Shown here piece after piece: positions 43,002 through 53,418 of a stretch of DNA of 64,000 bases. The DNA is from Nitrosovibrio sp. Nv6 (GTDB lineage Bacteria > Pseudomonadota > Gammaproteobacteria > Burkholderiales > Nitrosomonadaceae). The position numbers were made by a program, and so were the translations under genes. The notes beneath the pieces were generated by a model. It was given only the letters and a program-made list of their open reading frames with translations. It searched no databases and had not been told where the DNA came from. Each line of letters starts with the position of its first letter. The first letter of the stretch is position 1. Where the stretch lies: the NCBI RefSeq assembly GCF_900110495.1, contig NZ_FODX01000002.1, positions 62,001-126,000 on the forward strand, in the 5' to 3' direction.

Positions 43002-45644
43002 ATGAAATCCAGAATGGCTGCTATCACCTTCATTGCAACGGGACTGGTTATATTCATGGCCGGTTGCGCTTACAAGCGCCCCCCCTGGATCGCGACAGAG
43101 TGTATCGAGGGCGCGTACGCGAAGGCGGGCGCAGTCAAAGATGAGGCGCAATGCGCGAAAAGATCGGCGGAAAGCTTTCCTGGTGCGGACGAGGATTACT
43201 TCAAGGATATGGACTATGGCATCAGCCAGCAGCCGGACAAGGTTGTTGCCGCACTGGAACCATTTTTGCCAGGTATCTCCCGCACACCCGAGGACGCCGT
43301 AAAAGCCGTGGTCAGAGGCCGTAACAACTGGATCGTCTGGACGGGTGGCAACGATAAATTCTGGGATCATCTCAACATTAACAGCGAGGGAAGTTTCGAT
43401 CTCCTGAAGGTCCTTTCAAACCATCCCAGTCTTATGAAAAATCCGGGATACAGCCGCGACAATCGCTGGTATTGGTTTGGTCTCGTCAATGAACCCTGCT
43501 TCAAGAAAAACGCCGATCCACAGGGTAAACCGATAGGACGCAGGGATCGCTTTGGCCTTTATCTGGATGTGCGCGATCCGAACTGCGGACCGGATCCTTT
43601 TGAGAATGAGCAAAAATATCCTGGCGTCAAGATCGGCTCACGTGGCAAGACAGTACCGATAGGCTCCTACTATGGCTACGCAAGTGGCATCGTAGGGCTA
43701 CGACTATTCCCCAATCCGGATTTCGATGAAACCGCGAGAAAGCGTTGGGACCCCGAAAGGTTTTATACCGATCCTTCATATTATAACGACGCCAACCTGG
43801 TCAAGCCCTATCGCGTAGGCATGTCGTGCGGATTCTGCCATGTCGGTCCGAACCCTTCCAATCCGCCGAAGGATCCCGAGAACCCGGAATGGAGTAATCT
43901 CAATTCGAACCCGGGCGCACAATACTTCTGGTTCGATCGGGTGTTCGCCTACGAGGCCGATAAGAACAGCTTTGCCTATCAGTTTCTCAGCACTAATCGA
44001 CCTGGTGCATTGGATACTTCTCTGATCTCAACCGATTATATGAACAATCCACGTACCATGAATGCGATTTACAACCTTGGGCCGCGCATGAAGAATGCGC
44101 TCCGCTGGGGTTACGAAAAACTGACGGGCGGCGAACTGAACAATAAACAGTTTAATGACTATGAGATTCCTCCCGATAGCGTGCTGAGAGAGTTTTTTAA
44201 AAGTCCGGATAGAGTGGCTACACCGCTGGTTCTCAAGGACGGGGCAGATTCGGTGGGAGCGTTGGGTGCTTTAAACCGGGTTTTCGTGAACATCGGTCTC
44301 TTTAGCGAGGAGTGGCTCCAGCACTTCAATCCACTGATTGGAGGAAAACCGTTTACTCCTTTCCCGATTGCGACCGCGGCAAAGAATTCCAGCTATTGGA
44401 GGGCAACGGAGAACCAGACGCTGGACACATCCTTGTTTTTCCTCGCCGCAAGCAGGCCGGATTATTTGAAGGAAGCACCGGGAGGCGAGCGCTATTTGAC
44501 CACCGACGCGGGCACGCTGAAGCGCGGCAAGGAAGTGTTTGCAGAGAATTGCGCCGGGTGCCACTCGAGCAAGCTTCCCGAGAAAGCGGTGAAATTCTTC
44601 GGCAACGATGGCTGTGTCGGCCCGGATTATCTGAATTGCTGGAACCAGTACTGGAACTGGACCAAAACTGACGAGTTCAGAGAACAAATGAAGGAGATAG
44701 TATTAAAAGAAGATTTCCTCGACGACAATTTCCTCTCTACCGACCTGCGGATACCAGTCACGCTACTCGAAACCAACATCTGTGCTTCCCTCGCCACAAA
44801 TGCTCTCGAGGGCGATACCTGGGATAATTTCTCATCCACCTCCTACAAGAAGTTGCCTTCGGTTGGCAGCACTACGATTCATCATCCGCTAACGCGGAAG
44901 CCCCAGGCATACTCCATGCCGGGTGGCGGCCGCGGATACATTAGACCGGCTTCCCTCGCAAGCCTCTGGTCAACGGCACCGTTCCTGCTGAACAACACCT
45001 TGGGCAAGTTCTATCCCTCGGGTTCAGTTGAGGACAGGATGAAATCCTTCGACAGCGGTATAGAGCAGCTACTCTGGCCAGAGAAGCGCTACTGCGATCA
45101 AAAAGATTTGTACGCTGTGACTGATCATTACACTGAGGAATATGGGGATGGGGGGAAAAATAGTTGCCAGGACCGCACTTACCTCACCCGATCCGGCAAG
45201 GAAGTACCGGGCATTATCGACCGAACCTGGGCAAGGAGCTGGGTGCTGATACCGGAGGGTTATCTCCCCTGGTATGTCAGGCTGCCTATCCACGACGGCG
45301 TACTGGATCTCGGACCGATACCCGCCGGCACTCCTGTCAGTCTGCTATCCAATCTGGACCTGGAAAAGAGGGGCGACGAGGTCAAGCCTCTCCTTAAGAA
45401 ACTCAAAGGGCATCTTGGGGACCTTATCCTGACCAAAATAAATCCCGACCGGATTACGGACGAGGAACTGCGGGAAGTCTACTCCGATCTTGTCGATCCT
45501 CTACTTGGTGTGAGCAAGTGCCCGGACTTTGTTGTGAACCGGGGACATTACTTTGGAACGGATTACCTTCCCGCAGATGAAGGTCGGCCGGTCCTCGGTG
45601 AGAGCGACAAACGGGCATTGATCGAGTTCCTCAAGACTATGTAA
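43002..45644 (+). CDS. Large diheme c-type cytochrome lipoprotein
   Basis: An 880-residue exported protein with lipobox MAGC (Cys22) and two haem c motifs, CGFCH at 276-280 and CAGCH at 517-521. The first is followed by NPSNPPKDPENPEW and the second lies before a segment RGYIRPASLASLWSTAPFLLNN, a pattern also found in diheme peroxidase and rubber-oxygenase (RoxA) relatives. It is a clear paralogue of the protein at 50749-53277: spacing and flanking blocks agree. An AGGAGG site precedes the ATG by five bases. It is followed by a GMC flavoprotein on the same strand. Electron transfer from that enzyme, peroxidase action, or dioxygenase action are all open. Confidence 0.85.
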   Translation: MKSRMAAITFIATGLVIFMAGCAYKRPPWIATECIEGAYAKAGAVKDEAQCAKRSAESFPGADEDYFKDMDYGISQQPDKVVAALEPFLPGISRTPEDAVKAVVRGRNNWIVWTGGNDKFWDHLNINSEGSFDLLKVLSNHPSLMKNPGYSRDNRWYWFGLVNEPCFKKNADPQGKPIGRRDRFGLYLDVRDPNCGPDPFENEQKYPGVKIGSRGKTVPIGSYYGYASGIVGLRLFPNPDFDETARKRWDPERFYTDPSYYNDANLVKPYRVGMSCGFCHVGPNPSNPPKDPENPEWSNLNSNPGAQYFWFDRVFAYEADKNSFAYQFLSTNRPGALDTSLISTDYMNNPRTMNAIYNLGPRMKNALRWGYEKLTGGELNNKQFNDYEIPPDSVLREFFKSPDRVATPLVLKDGADSVGALGALNRVFVNIGLFSEEWLQHFNPLIGGKPFTPFPIATAAKNSSYWRATENQTLDTSLFFLAASRPDYLKEAPGGERYLTTDAGTLKRGKEVFAENCAGCHSSKLPEKAVKFFGNDGCVGPDYLNCWNQYWNWTKTDEFREQMKEIVLKEDFLDDNFLSTDLRIPVTLLETNICASLATNALEGDTWDNFSSTSYKKLPSVGSTTIHHPLTRKPQAYSMPGGGRGYIRPASLASLWSTAPFLLNNTLGKFYPSGSVEDRMKSFDSGIEQLLWPEKRYCDQKDLYAVTDHYTEEYGDGGKNSCQDRTYLTRSGKEVPGIIDRTWARSWVLIPEGYLPWYVRLPIHDGVLDLGPIPAGTPVSLLSNLDLEKRGDEVKPLLKKLKGHLGDLILTKINPDRITDEELREVYSDLVDPLLGVSKCPDFVVNRGHYFGTDYLPADEGRPVLGESDKRALIEFLKTM

Positions 45645-45793
45645 TCATGAGGCTGGTGCGCCCCCGTGCGCGTTGTCGAAGGGAGAAAATGCAAACAAAT
45701 GCACCCGCCGGCGCCACAAGAAGGTTTTTCTTTATACTGATTTCAGAACTGTCCTTTGAAGGCCGTTGCTGAAAATACTTCTGGGTTTCATCC

Positions 45794-47764
45794 TTGATCT
45801 CCCGGCGTAGTTTTATCAAGTTCGGCGCCTTACTGCTGTCGGGCGCAAGCACCCTTCTGACGGGATGCACCTCCCTTCTCTGGAAGGGAGCATCGCGGCC
45901 GTTCGGTCCCCTGGATTGTCCGCCATCTTCCGGCAACAAATACGATTATATTGTGATTGGCTCCGGTGCGGGGGGAGGACCGCTTGCCTGTAACCTCGCC
46001 CTGAAAGGTTTCCGCGTGTTGCTGCTGGAAGCAGGAGGAGAAGAGAACCCCTGCGAATATTATGTTCCCGCCTTTCATGCGCATGCTTCGGAACATGAGG
46101 CCCTCCGCTGGGATTTTTTCGTACGCCACTATGCTGACAACGACCGGCAGAAATTGGACGACAAGTTCAGCGCTGAGCAGAACGGCGTCCTCTATCCCCG
46201 TTCCGGGACGCTAGGCGGGTGTACCGCACACAACGCCATGATACTGGTTTATCCCCACAACAGTGATTGGGACTATATTGCCGAGTTGACAGGAGACGCA
46301 TCCTGGCGCAGTGAGAATATGCACAAGTATTTCAAGCGCCTGGAACGCTGCGAATACGCGAGCAGGTTCGAAGGACCGGAAAGCCGGCATGGATTCGAGG
46401 GCTGGCTGCCGACCAACCTGGCCGAACGCGAAATGCTGCTGAACGACAAGGTTTTGAGGAAGCTTGCGAAAGCCGCGCTGACCGAATCTCTACGCAGCAT
46501 TGTCAATCCTGTGAAACGTACCCTGCTTAAATTGAGGACTCACGGCGACCCCAACGATTGGCGTTTTATCCGCAGGAAACCGGAGGGTCTGTGCAAGATA
46601 CCGATCACTACGCAGAACGCGCGGAGGATGGGCACACGGGAGTATATATCGCGAGTTCGTGAGCAATGCCCGGGCTATCTTGAAGTAAGAATCCACGCAT
46701 TGGCACAGCGCATCCTGCTTGATGGTCAGAACAGGGCTTACGGAGTGGAGTATCTGGCCGGCGCTCATCAATATCGCGCCGATCCCAGGCATGAGTTGGC
46801 GACTCCCGGCGTGACGGAAACCGTGCTTGCGGAACGGGAAGTGATTGTCTCGGCAGGCGCATTCAATACGCCGCAGTTGCTCAAGCTTTCGGGGATCGGC
46901 CCCCGGGAAGAGTTGGAGGCTCATGAAATTGAAGTCAAAGTGGACCTGCCTGGAGTGGGAGAAAACCTTCAAGACCGGTATGAAGTAGGAGTGGTAACAC
47001 GGCTCAAGCAAAACATTCCCTTGATCGAGGGGATGGAACTTCGCTGTCCCGCGCCAGGCGAAACCCCCGATCCACAGTTCACCCAGTGGCTCCGCCAGGA
47101 AGGACCGTACAGCACCAATGGCGCTACGCTAGCTCTCATGAAACGCTCGTTTCCCGAACGCCCGGACCCGGATTTATTTATTTTTGGCCTGATCGGCGAT
47201 TTTCGGGGCTATTATCCCGGCTACTCCAAGGATATCAGCAAGGCGGAAAACGCCTTTACCTGGGCCATTCTAAAGGGACATACCGCCAACACCGCCGGGC
47301 GCGTCACGCTTCGTTCCGGGGATCCCCGGGACGTGCCTGACATCAATTTCCATTATTTCTCCGAGGGCACCAATGCCGGGGAGGATATGGAATCACTTGT
47401 TGCCGGAGTGGAAACGGTTCGAAATATCATCAAACGATGTGAGGACGTCGTCGACGAGGAGGTGCTGCCTGGACCCGAAGTCAGAAGCCGTGAAGATATA
47501 CGCGACTTCATCAGGAATCAGGCCTGGGGACACCATGCTTCCTGCAGCTGCAAGATGGGACCTGCCGGCGACAAGATGGCGGTAGTGGACAGCCGATTTC
47601 GTGTTCACGGAACCCGGAATCTGCGAATCGTGGACGCCTCGGTTTTTCCCAAAATACCGGGGTTCTTCATTGCTTCATCTATCTACATGATTAGCGAAAA
47701 AGCAAGCGATGTAATTTTGGAGGACGCGGGCTGGGAACGCTTCATAAGCAGTCCCAAGTTATAA
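45794..47764 (+). CDS. GMC-family flavin oxidoreductase, Tat-type lipoprotein
   Basis: A 656-residue FAD enzyme of the glucose-methanol-choline family. It has a twin-arginine-like start SRRSFIKFGA and a lipobox LTGC (Cys25), so it is probably exported folded with its flavin and lipid-anchored. The FAD motif IVIGSGAGGGPLACNLA, the LEAGG segment, and the second GMC signature SAGAFNTPQLLKLSGIGP are clear. The active-site His is in GHHASCSCKMG. Family members oxidise alcohols or sterols; the substrate here is unknown. The start is TTG 45794 with no good ribosome site, so the exact N-terminus is uncertain. It follows the diheme gene by 149 bases, and the pair may work as dehydrogenase and electron acceptor. 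Confidence 0.88.
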   Translation: MISRRSFIKFGALLLSGASTLLTGCTSLLWKGASRPFGPLDCPPSSGNKYDYIVIGSGAGGGPLACNLALKGFRVLLLEAGGEENPCEYYVPAFHAHASEHEALRWDFFVRHYADNDRQKLDDKFSAEQNGVLYPRSGTLGGCTAHNAMILVYPHNSDWDYIAELTGDASWRSENMHKYFKRLERCEYASRFEGPESRHGFEGWLPTNLAEREMLLNDKVLRKLAKAALTESLRSIVNPVKRTLLKLRTHGDPNDWRFIRRKPEGLCKIPITTQNARRMGTREYISRVREQCPGYLEVRIHALAQRILLDGQNRAYGVEYLAGAHQYRADPRHELATPGVTETVLAEREVIVSAGAFNTPQLLKLSGIGPREELEAHEIEVKVDLPGVGENLQDRYEVGVVTRLKQNIPLIEGMELRCPAPGETPDPQFTQWLRQEGPYSTNGATLALMKRSFPERPDPDLFIFGLIGDFRGYYPGYSKDISKAENAFTWAILKGHTANTAGRVTLRSGDPRDVPDINFHYFSEGTNAGEDMESLVAGVETVRNIIKRCEDVVDEEVLPGPEVRSREDIRDFIRNQAWGHHASCSCKMGPAGDKMAVVDSRFRVHGTRNLRIVDASVFPKIPGFFIASSIYMISEKASDVILEDAGWERFISSPKL

Positions 47765-47922
47765 TCCCGGGTTTATCAACTCCAGACGAATGCCGGCCCT
47801 ATCTGATGGCGCTGCTGGCATCTCGCATATATAGACTCTGCGCACCTGCTCAGCACGAAGTCCGGCGATCCGCACGTCCTGAAGTTGAACAAATCATTGA
47901 TTGCTCGGCCCCGTCCGTTCCG

Positions 47923-49857
47923 TTACTCCCGATGGGCAGTGGCGTCCGCGGGCGGCAGGCACCGGCGCAGATTCTCATAGCCATGCGCAACCATTGCCCG
48001 CGCATCGGGCACCCGCCCAGTCTCGGCGCGCAACCACTCCGCGACGGTATTGCGTAGCACGGCGATAGACGGATGAGGCGCGGCCTGGACCCACGGGCTG
48101 CCTTTGCGTGACGCGAGCGGCGGCGGCATGGGTACCTTGTCGCGCGAAGCGGGGGGAGCATGCCACATTGAGAGGCGCACGAAGATCCTGGGTGCGCACT
48201 GCGCGAGGCTTGCGCTGACTCTGCGTTCATCACCCGCAAGGAAGTTGGGCGGAAAGCGCTCCGCCGTCAGATGACATGCTCCGCACGCCTTCTTGAACGC
48301 TGCACCAGGCTCGGGAACAGGACCCGTCATTTCAAGGTCGGCCTGCGCTGGTTCAAGTAAAACCGCTGTCTGGCAACATATGTCCTGGGTATCGAGACCA
48401 AGCGCCAGGCGCAGCCGCATACGGTTGATCGGGGCATCGGACCAGTTAAATTTTGCAATTATCGCGCGTACGTGGGCGAAGTCTTCGACAACAGCAACCG
48501 TGGCTTCTGCCTTGTCGCGCTCATGGGTCACGGTAATCCTCTCGATCAGGTTGCCGTCCGTCGTGCGGGCTCGCAAGCCATGGCTTGTTGCAATTCCGTT
48601 CTTGAGCGAAAAATGAAGCGATGGCTCATCACCGATTGCCAGCGCATCGATAAAGTTCGTGCCGCCACGCAGCGTGAACTCGCCGGCGCAGTCGTATCGT
48701 TCTCCGGAGAGCGTGCAAGGAGCAATATGTATCCGTCGTGCTGCCTGAGTGGCATGGCGTGCAAGCAATGCATCAAGATCGTGTATGTCTCTCTCGGCTA
48801 TGAGATCGGCTAATCCCACAACGAAGCGGCGTGCAAGAAGCAGCGGATCGCTCGCTATCCACGTCTCAAGCGGTGTACGGGGCGCTAACGGATCGAACAC
48901 CGCGAGGACGTGGGACTGCGCCACGCCTTGGGTCCCGGGCGGAAATGCGAGCGGATCACGGTTAGGAATATCTGGATTCGGTATCGCAAGGCCGGCAGGC
49001 CATCGCGCGGCAAATCCAGGCGAGAGGGTCTGCGCGAGAGCGCTCACATCGAAGATGCGTCCTCCCGACAGACGATACTGCACCGCAGCTGTTATCGCCA
49101 AGACGCGGCAGGCCATATCGCACGCTTCGCGCCAGATGCGCTGAGTTACGCTGATAAGATTTGCCCGGTCGGTCGCCTTGTCAATAATATCCGGCAGATC
49201 AATGCCGCGATGTACAGGGATTCCGTAGAACAGCTCTCTCACCTGCGAAAGCTCTTCCGCTATCTTGGGATTCGCGTTTGTCTCATCCCATACTTGCCGC
49301 GAGAAAATTGGCGAATGATTCTGGTGGCATGAGATGCATATATTCCGGTTCGCGTAAACCAGCCGCGGCGCGCTGTCCTCCCGGTAGTTGCGAACCAGCT
49401 GAAATTCAAAACGCGCGGCGGTCTCGTTGTAGCTGATCACCTCGATAAGGTTCATCTTCTCCTGATAAGCCAGATATAGCCGGTCTCGGGCAACCATCGG
49501 GCCCGCGCCCTCGCCTGTTACCGCGACAACCGCGCGCGGGTATTCAAAGAAGTCAGGCGCAGCAGCGGTCCGCTGCAGCGAACGGCCGAGCGGGATCAGC
49601 ACGGGAGTGGTGCACCCTCCGTCCGTGCATCCGATGTGCGCTTCGACCTTCCGCACCAGGGCTTCAAACGGGAACGGAATGCCGTCGGCTGCTATGAAAT
49701 CAAAGAGTGAACGGCCGGCTGGCGGGAGCATCGGGCCAGGCTTTGCGGGATCGACAGCCCAGATCGCCTTCTCGCACGTCGGGAAGCAACCATCGCTGGC
49801 GGCTGCATCCGAAATGTAGACCAGGGAGATCATTAGAGTCACGCCAATGCGGCGCAT
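47923..49857 (-). CDS. Exported diheme-motif protein of unknown function
   Basis: A 644-residue protein from ATG 49857 with a signal peptide ending near DAAAS. It has two CXXCH motifs, CISCH at 174-178 and CGACH at 525-529, far apart and embedded in otherwise unfamiliar sequence. Several extra cysteines (CFPTC near the mature N-terminus, CTDGGC) may form disulfides. The segment before the first motif, YREDSAPRLVYANRNICISCH, has a counterpart in the protein at 53419-55197. It follows the lipoprotein gene at 49878 by 20 bases and is last in a minus-strand run of five genes. An ORF extension upstream of 49857 is not needed. Confidence 0.75.
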   Translation of the reverse strand: MRRIGVTLMISLVYISDAAASDGCFPTCEKAIWAVDPAKPGPMLPPAGRSLFDFIAADGIPFPFEALVRKVEAHIGCTDGGCTTPVLIPLGRSLQRTAAAPDFFEYPRAVVAVTGEGAGPMVARDRLYLAYQEKMNLIEVISYNETAARFEFQLVRNYREDSAPRLVYANRNICISCHQNHSPIFSRQVWDETNANPKIAEELSQVRELFYGIPVHRGIDLPDIIDKATDRANLISVTQRIWREACDMACRVLAITAAVQYRLSGGRIFDVSALAQTLSPGFAARWPAGLAIPNPDIPNRDPLAFPPGTQGVAQSHVLAVFDPLAPRTPLETWIASDPLLLARRFVVGLADLIAERDIHDLDALLARHATQAARRIHIAPCTLSGERYDCAGEFTLRGGTNFIDALAIGDEPSLHFSLKNGIATSHGLRARTTDGNLIERITVTHERDKAEATVAVVEDFAHVRAIIAKFNWSDAPINRMRLRLALGLDTQDICCQTAVLLEPAQADLEMTGPVPEPGAAFKKACGACHLTAERFPPNFLAGDERRVSASLAQCAPRIFVRLSMWHAPPASRDKVPMPPPLASRKGSPWVQAAPHPSIAVLRNTVAEWLRAETGRVPDARAMVAHGYENLRRCLPPADATAHRE

Positions 49858-49877
49858 GCCTTTACCTTTCCCTTTCT

Positions 49878-50735
49878 TTACCGGTGAACTACTGATCTGG
49901 CCTGCTCCCCTGGCCAGCAATCCTGCCGGGTTTTGCCCGTCTTCAGGTACTCCGGGGAGTGGCGTTCGGCAATTTCCTTATTGTAGAGCGTGAAGTTGAG
50001 TAAAAAGATCTTGCCGAGATAAGCGCGGCCGAGATAGAAGCCCGGCCGTATCATACGGATCTCATCGCGCACCTGCATGCCGCGCCGTCCTGCCAGAGAG
50101 TCAGGCTGCTCGCGGTAGCCGGGAATCTCATCGTTATAAGAATAATCGATGACTATCGACTCGCGACGTGAATCGAGCAGGCTTTGGCCACAATAGAGAC
50201 GCGCCGGAAACATCAACCATTGTTTCTGCCCGTTCACGGTGACATTGGGAATTGACGTAAGGTCTCCGCTGACAAGATGCTCAAGCGACGCCATGTTCTC
50301 GACGCGGTTTCGGGCCAGGCGGCTATCACGATAGAAGACCTTCTTACTCCAGAGGTATTTGCGGAGAAGCTCGAATTTTGTCGTTTTGATCCTGGCGGCA
50401 ATATCCGGTAAGCCATCGGCGAATCCGGCGGTGAGCCTGTTGCCAAAGGTGTCTTTTGGGGAAAACGGGCTGCCATCGAACAATCCATCGGGGATAGCGC
50501 CGGCAGCGAGGCGAGCATAGATCTGGTCAATCTGCTCCTGGTCATAGGCGATAAGAGTTTCGGGGGTGAGCTTCGCAAGATCGGCGAGAGCGAGCGGGAA
50601 CTCATGCTCCACTCGGGCAAAATCGGGCTTGCTTGCGTGAAGCTCGCCATAACGGCCGAACTTGATCTCGGAAGTCGGCAGACCTTTGCAGGCCGCAAGC
50701 ATAATGCCCGCACAAACAATGATCATTCCTTTCAT
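49878..50735 (-). CDS. Lipoprotein of unnamed family, paralogue of 41937-42368
   Basis: A 285-residue lipoprotein. From ATG 50735 it has the signal MKGMIIVCAGIMLAAC with a lipobox, then a helical stretch LADLAKLTPETLIAYDQEQIDQIYARL. The blocks IPDGLFDGSPF, IVIDYSYND, RDEIRMIRPGFYLGRAYLGKIFLLNFTLYNKE are shared with the small protein at 41937. About 90 residues in the middle are absent from the small form. The much longer upstream extension of the open frame runs through the neighbouring cytochrome gene and is rejected. It follows that gene by 13 bases, so it is co-transcribed and probably sits with it at the outer membrane. Confidence 0.75.
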   Translation of the reverse strand: MKGMIIVCAGIMLAACKGLPTSEIKFGRYGELHASKPDFARVEHEFPLALADLAKLTPETLIAYDQEQIDQIYARLAAGAIPDGLFDGSPFSPKDTFGNRLTAGFADGLPDIAARIKTTKFELLRKYLWSKKVFYRDSRLARNRVENMASLEHLVSGDLTSIPNVTVNGQKQWLMFPARLYCGQSLLDSRRESIVIDYSYNDEIPGYREQPDSLAGRRGMQVRDEIRMIRPGFYLGRAYLGKIFLLNFTLYNKEIAERHSPEYLKTGKTRQDCWPGEQARSVVHR

Positions 50736-50748
50736 CAGGATCTCATCC

Positions 50749-53277
50749 CTAGAGTGTCGCGAGAAAGGCGATGAGCGCGTTCTTGTCACTATCGGACAAG
50801 TCCTCTCCAAAGCGATGACCCTCATTCTCGACATCGGCAGTGCATGAGCTGTAGGCTGCCACGAGGTCCGGAAAGCCCCGGATGGCCTCGACCATGCGAT
50901 CAGGCTCCTTTGTGATCTTGCCGGCCAATGAACGCAACTCCGCGGCAATTTTTTTACCCTCCACTTCGCCGAACTGCCTGGCGAGCTTCTCATCAAAGAC
51001 GTCCGGTTTGAGCCTTGAGAGAATCATGTCATTCACGAACATCTTGTGCTGGAAGCTCGCAACACCCCCGACGCTGACACCGGCCGGCAGTTCCAGGGTA
51101 AGGCCGAGCAACCGCCCTTCTTTTCCATCCCAAATCCGCGGCCCAAGCCCCATGCGTATATCCTTATCCAAGCGGGAGAGCTTCAGCACGCGCTGGCGGG
51201 GATAGAGCAGAGCCTGCATTGAAGCAACGTAGAGTTTGAAACGTCCCTCGACGCTCGGGTCGTACCCCCAGCAGCCCGGCGCTTTGTCAGCAGGAAGCGC
51301 CTGCTTATTCGCATCCACGTAGGGGGACCGGTAGAAATCGTTTGTCTTGTTTGCCGGATTTCCGCAAAGCTCCGGGCCGACGGAATTATTATGCAGAAAC
51401 GGAGCATGTGCCCAAAGAGACAGCAGCGAGATGTTGCGGTAGTAGCCCCGGCCGCCGTCGTGCGGCTCACGAATGTTCGGATCCGGCGGCCGCGCACGAA
51501 GCGTCTCAGAGCCATACTCCTCCCAGACGTTGCCGGTCATATGATTCGAGTGGAGCGAACGACAGCGATGGGTACCAACTTCGGAGGCGAATAGGGCCTG
51601 GTCAGAGCCCAACCAGTCGGCGCGCATGCCGGTGAGGTTCAGCGCCCTGAAATCGCGACTCCGGAATGCGCCGCCGGTCAGCTCTGAAATAGACGAATGG
51701 CACCGCGCGCACTTGTCGGCAAACACCCTGCGGCCGCGCACCACCGCGTTATTCCCAAACTGCTTGTTCAGGTCATGTTCCAGATCCGCCTCCGTGTAGG
51801 TGGCCGTCGCATCAGATTCGCGCAGCGCGAGTTCGCGGGCTCGTGCAAGATCGGTGGCATCGCCCTCCCTCGATAGGAGAAAGTCATGGATGTTCTCCAC
51901 CCGGTCCTCAATAGCGCGGAAATTTGCGCAATCGCGCCGGCACTGACCGATATCGAGCGGCGTCTGGCCAAAATTGCGGCCCCGTGGGTCGAACTGGCGC
52001 AGATCTGTCAAGTGATTAGCCCAGCACTGTTCCGAACACCCTCCAATGTTGAAATAGACCCGCTGAATCGCCTCGAGCGCACCGATCGAGTCCTCGCCGC
52101 CCTTCAAGAGGTGGTGTACCGTAGCGGTCTCCGCGCCCCGCTGCCAGCACTTGCTGGCGCGGCCTGGCTCGCACCAGCAGTCGGGATCGCCAGCCGAACA
52201 GTTGGTAACCTTGCGCCACCGGGTGACCTGCTCGTTTTCGAATCGGGGGCGGGTCTGAGTATGGATAATTGCGTTCGTCGTACCGGGATTGTGTACCTGA
52301 TCAGTAGCGATCGCCGAGGTGTCCGACGTTCCAGGCCGCGCATGCGAAAATATCTGCACCTCGAGCGTAGTGCCCGGCATGCCGGAGGTAAGCACCTCGG
52401 AGATCCGCGAATACTGGTTGCCGACGATGCCCCTGATGTTTTCCTGTTTTGGATTGGCGGTATCTTTGGGAGGTTTTAACGGGTTGAATGAGGCATGGCA
52501 GGACGCGCAGGCGATGCCAATCAGAAACGGTGGCTCGATTGAACCATCGGCAAGACGAGCCAGCTCGCTGTCACTTGAATGGGGTTCTTTCTCGGAGGAA
52601 TAGCGGTATCCGTCCCAACTCGCAAGACCTCCGTTTACCTTGATCCATTGCGCCTTGTCAAAACGGGGGTTGGGAAACTTGCGGAAACCGATGGCGCCGG
52701 TTGAGGTGCCAAAGGCGAGATCGCAGGCGGACTGGCGCTGATCCTTGACCGTATGATGCGGGTCGGTCCTGCTGGGTGGCGCGTCATTGTAGTCGCATGC
52801 CGGATCCCGGTAGCCCGAACGCCCGACATACCTGAGTAATTCCTCATCGCCGGGGCACCATTCGAACCCATAGGTTTCTTCAAGATTTTTCGCCGGACAG
52901 CCCACGGCGCCGGGTGTACAGCACTCCGGATCATTGATGATGCCCCATGCGGCGAACCGATCATGGTGCTCATTCGCGTTAAGCACGCGATACCAGTCGA
53001 TCAGCACATTGAAGCGTTGCGGAAACAGGTAGGTGTAGAACCGGCTATTCCCGGCGGTGGCCTTATACCAGATCTCGCGGCCCGCTCGCTCCGAGGCATT
53101 GAAACCGGAATCGCCTGAATAGAACCCGGCATTATCGAGCACAGGCGATGCTGTCGTAGCAGAAGCAGTGGGCGTCTGCGCAAGAGCGATGGGCAACGAG
53201 ATATAGATTGCCACCGCAGCAGTTGCTATTGCCGCGCCGATCCACACGCGCCGGATGACAAATGTCGCTTGTTTCAT
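50749..53277 (-). CDS. Large diheme c-type cytochrome
   Basis: An 842-residue exported protein with an N-terminal signal (hydrophobic 11-33) and two haem c motifs, CASCH at 257-261 and CARCH at 523-527. Around the first lies CHASFNPLKPPKDTANP, and before the C-terminus GRGYYRNISLLSLWAHAPFLHNN. Both match the paralogue at 43002-45644, which shares heme spacing near 250 residues. More cysteines than the paralogue (for example in NDPECCTPGAVGCP) suggest disulfides. The architecture recalls diheme peroxidases and RoxA-type dioxygenases; substrate unknown. It is third in the minus-strand run and is followed within 13 bases by the lipoprotein gene. Confidence 0.85.
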   Translation of the reverse strand: MKQATFVIRRVWIGAAIATAAVAIYISLPIALAQTPTASATTASPVLDNAGFYSGDSGFNASERAGREIWYKATAGNSRFYTYLFPQRFNVLIDWYRVLNANEHHDRFAAWGIINDPECCTPGAVGCPAKNLEETYGFEWCPGDEELLRYVGRSGYRDPACDYNDAPPSRTDPHHTVKDQRQSACDLAFGTSTGAIGFRKFPNPRFDKAQWIKVNGGLASWDGYRYSSEKEPHSSDSELARLADGSIEPPFLIGIACASCHASFNPLKPPKDTANPKQENIRGIVGNQYSRISEVLTSGMPGTTLEVQIFSHARPGTSDTSAIATDQVHNPGTTNAIIHTQTRPRFENEQVTRWRKVTNCSAGDPDCWCEPGRASKCWQRGAETATVHHLLKGGEDSIGALEAIQRVYFNIGGCSEQCWANHLTDLRQFDPRGRNFGQTPLDIGQCRRDCANFRAIEDRVENIHDFLLSREGDATDLARARELALRESDATATYTEADLEHDLNKQFGNNAVVRGRRVFADKCARCHSSISELTGGAFRSRDFRALNLTGMRADWLGSDQALFASEVGTHRCRSLHSNHMTGNVWEEYGSETLRARPPDPNIREPHDGGRGYYRNISLLSLWAHAPFLHNNSVGPELCGNPANKTNDFYRSPYVDANKQALPADKAPGCWGYDPSVEGRFKLYVASMQALLYPRQRVLKLSRLDKDIRMGLGPRIWDGKEGRLLGLTLELPAGVSVGGVASFQHKMFVNDMILSRLKPDVFDEKLARQFGEVEGKKIAAELRSLAGKITKEPDRMVEAIRGFPDLVAAYSSCTADVENEGHRFGEDLSDSDKNALIAFLATL

Positions 53278-53418
53278 GTCCTCCTTCCTGGCAGCCTGCC
53301 GGACCTAAAACAAATCGACGGCAAAAGCGTCTGGCTGGTCACTTTTTCGCTTCGATTCTTCAAATCCCGCAGGCTGCTAGCTGAAGGAAATAAATTTCAA
53401 ATGCGCCCTCACATCTTC

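Noticed and set aside
50736..50996. N-terminal extension of the lipoprotein frame to 50996
   Set aside because: It runs through the end of the neighbouring diheme gene in another frame; a signal peptide and lipobox begin at 50735.
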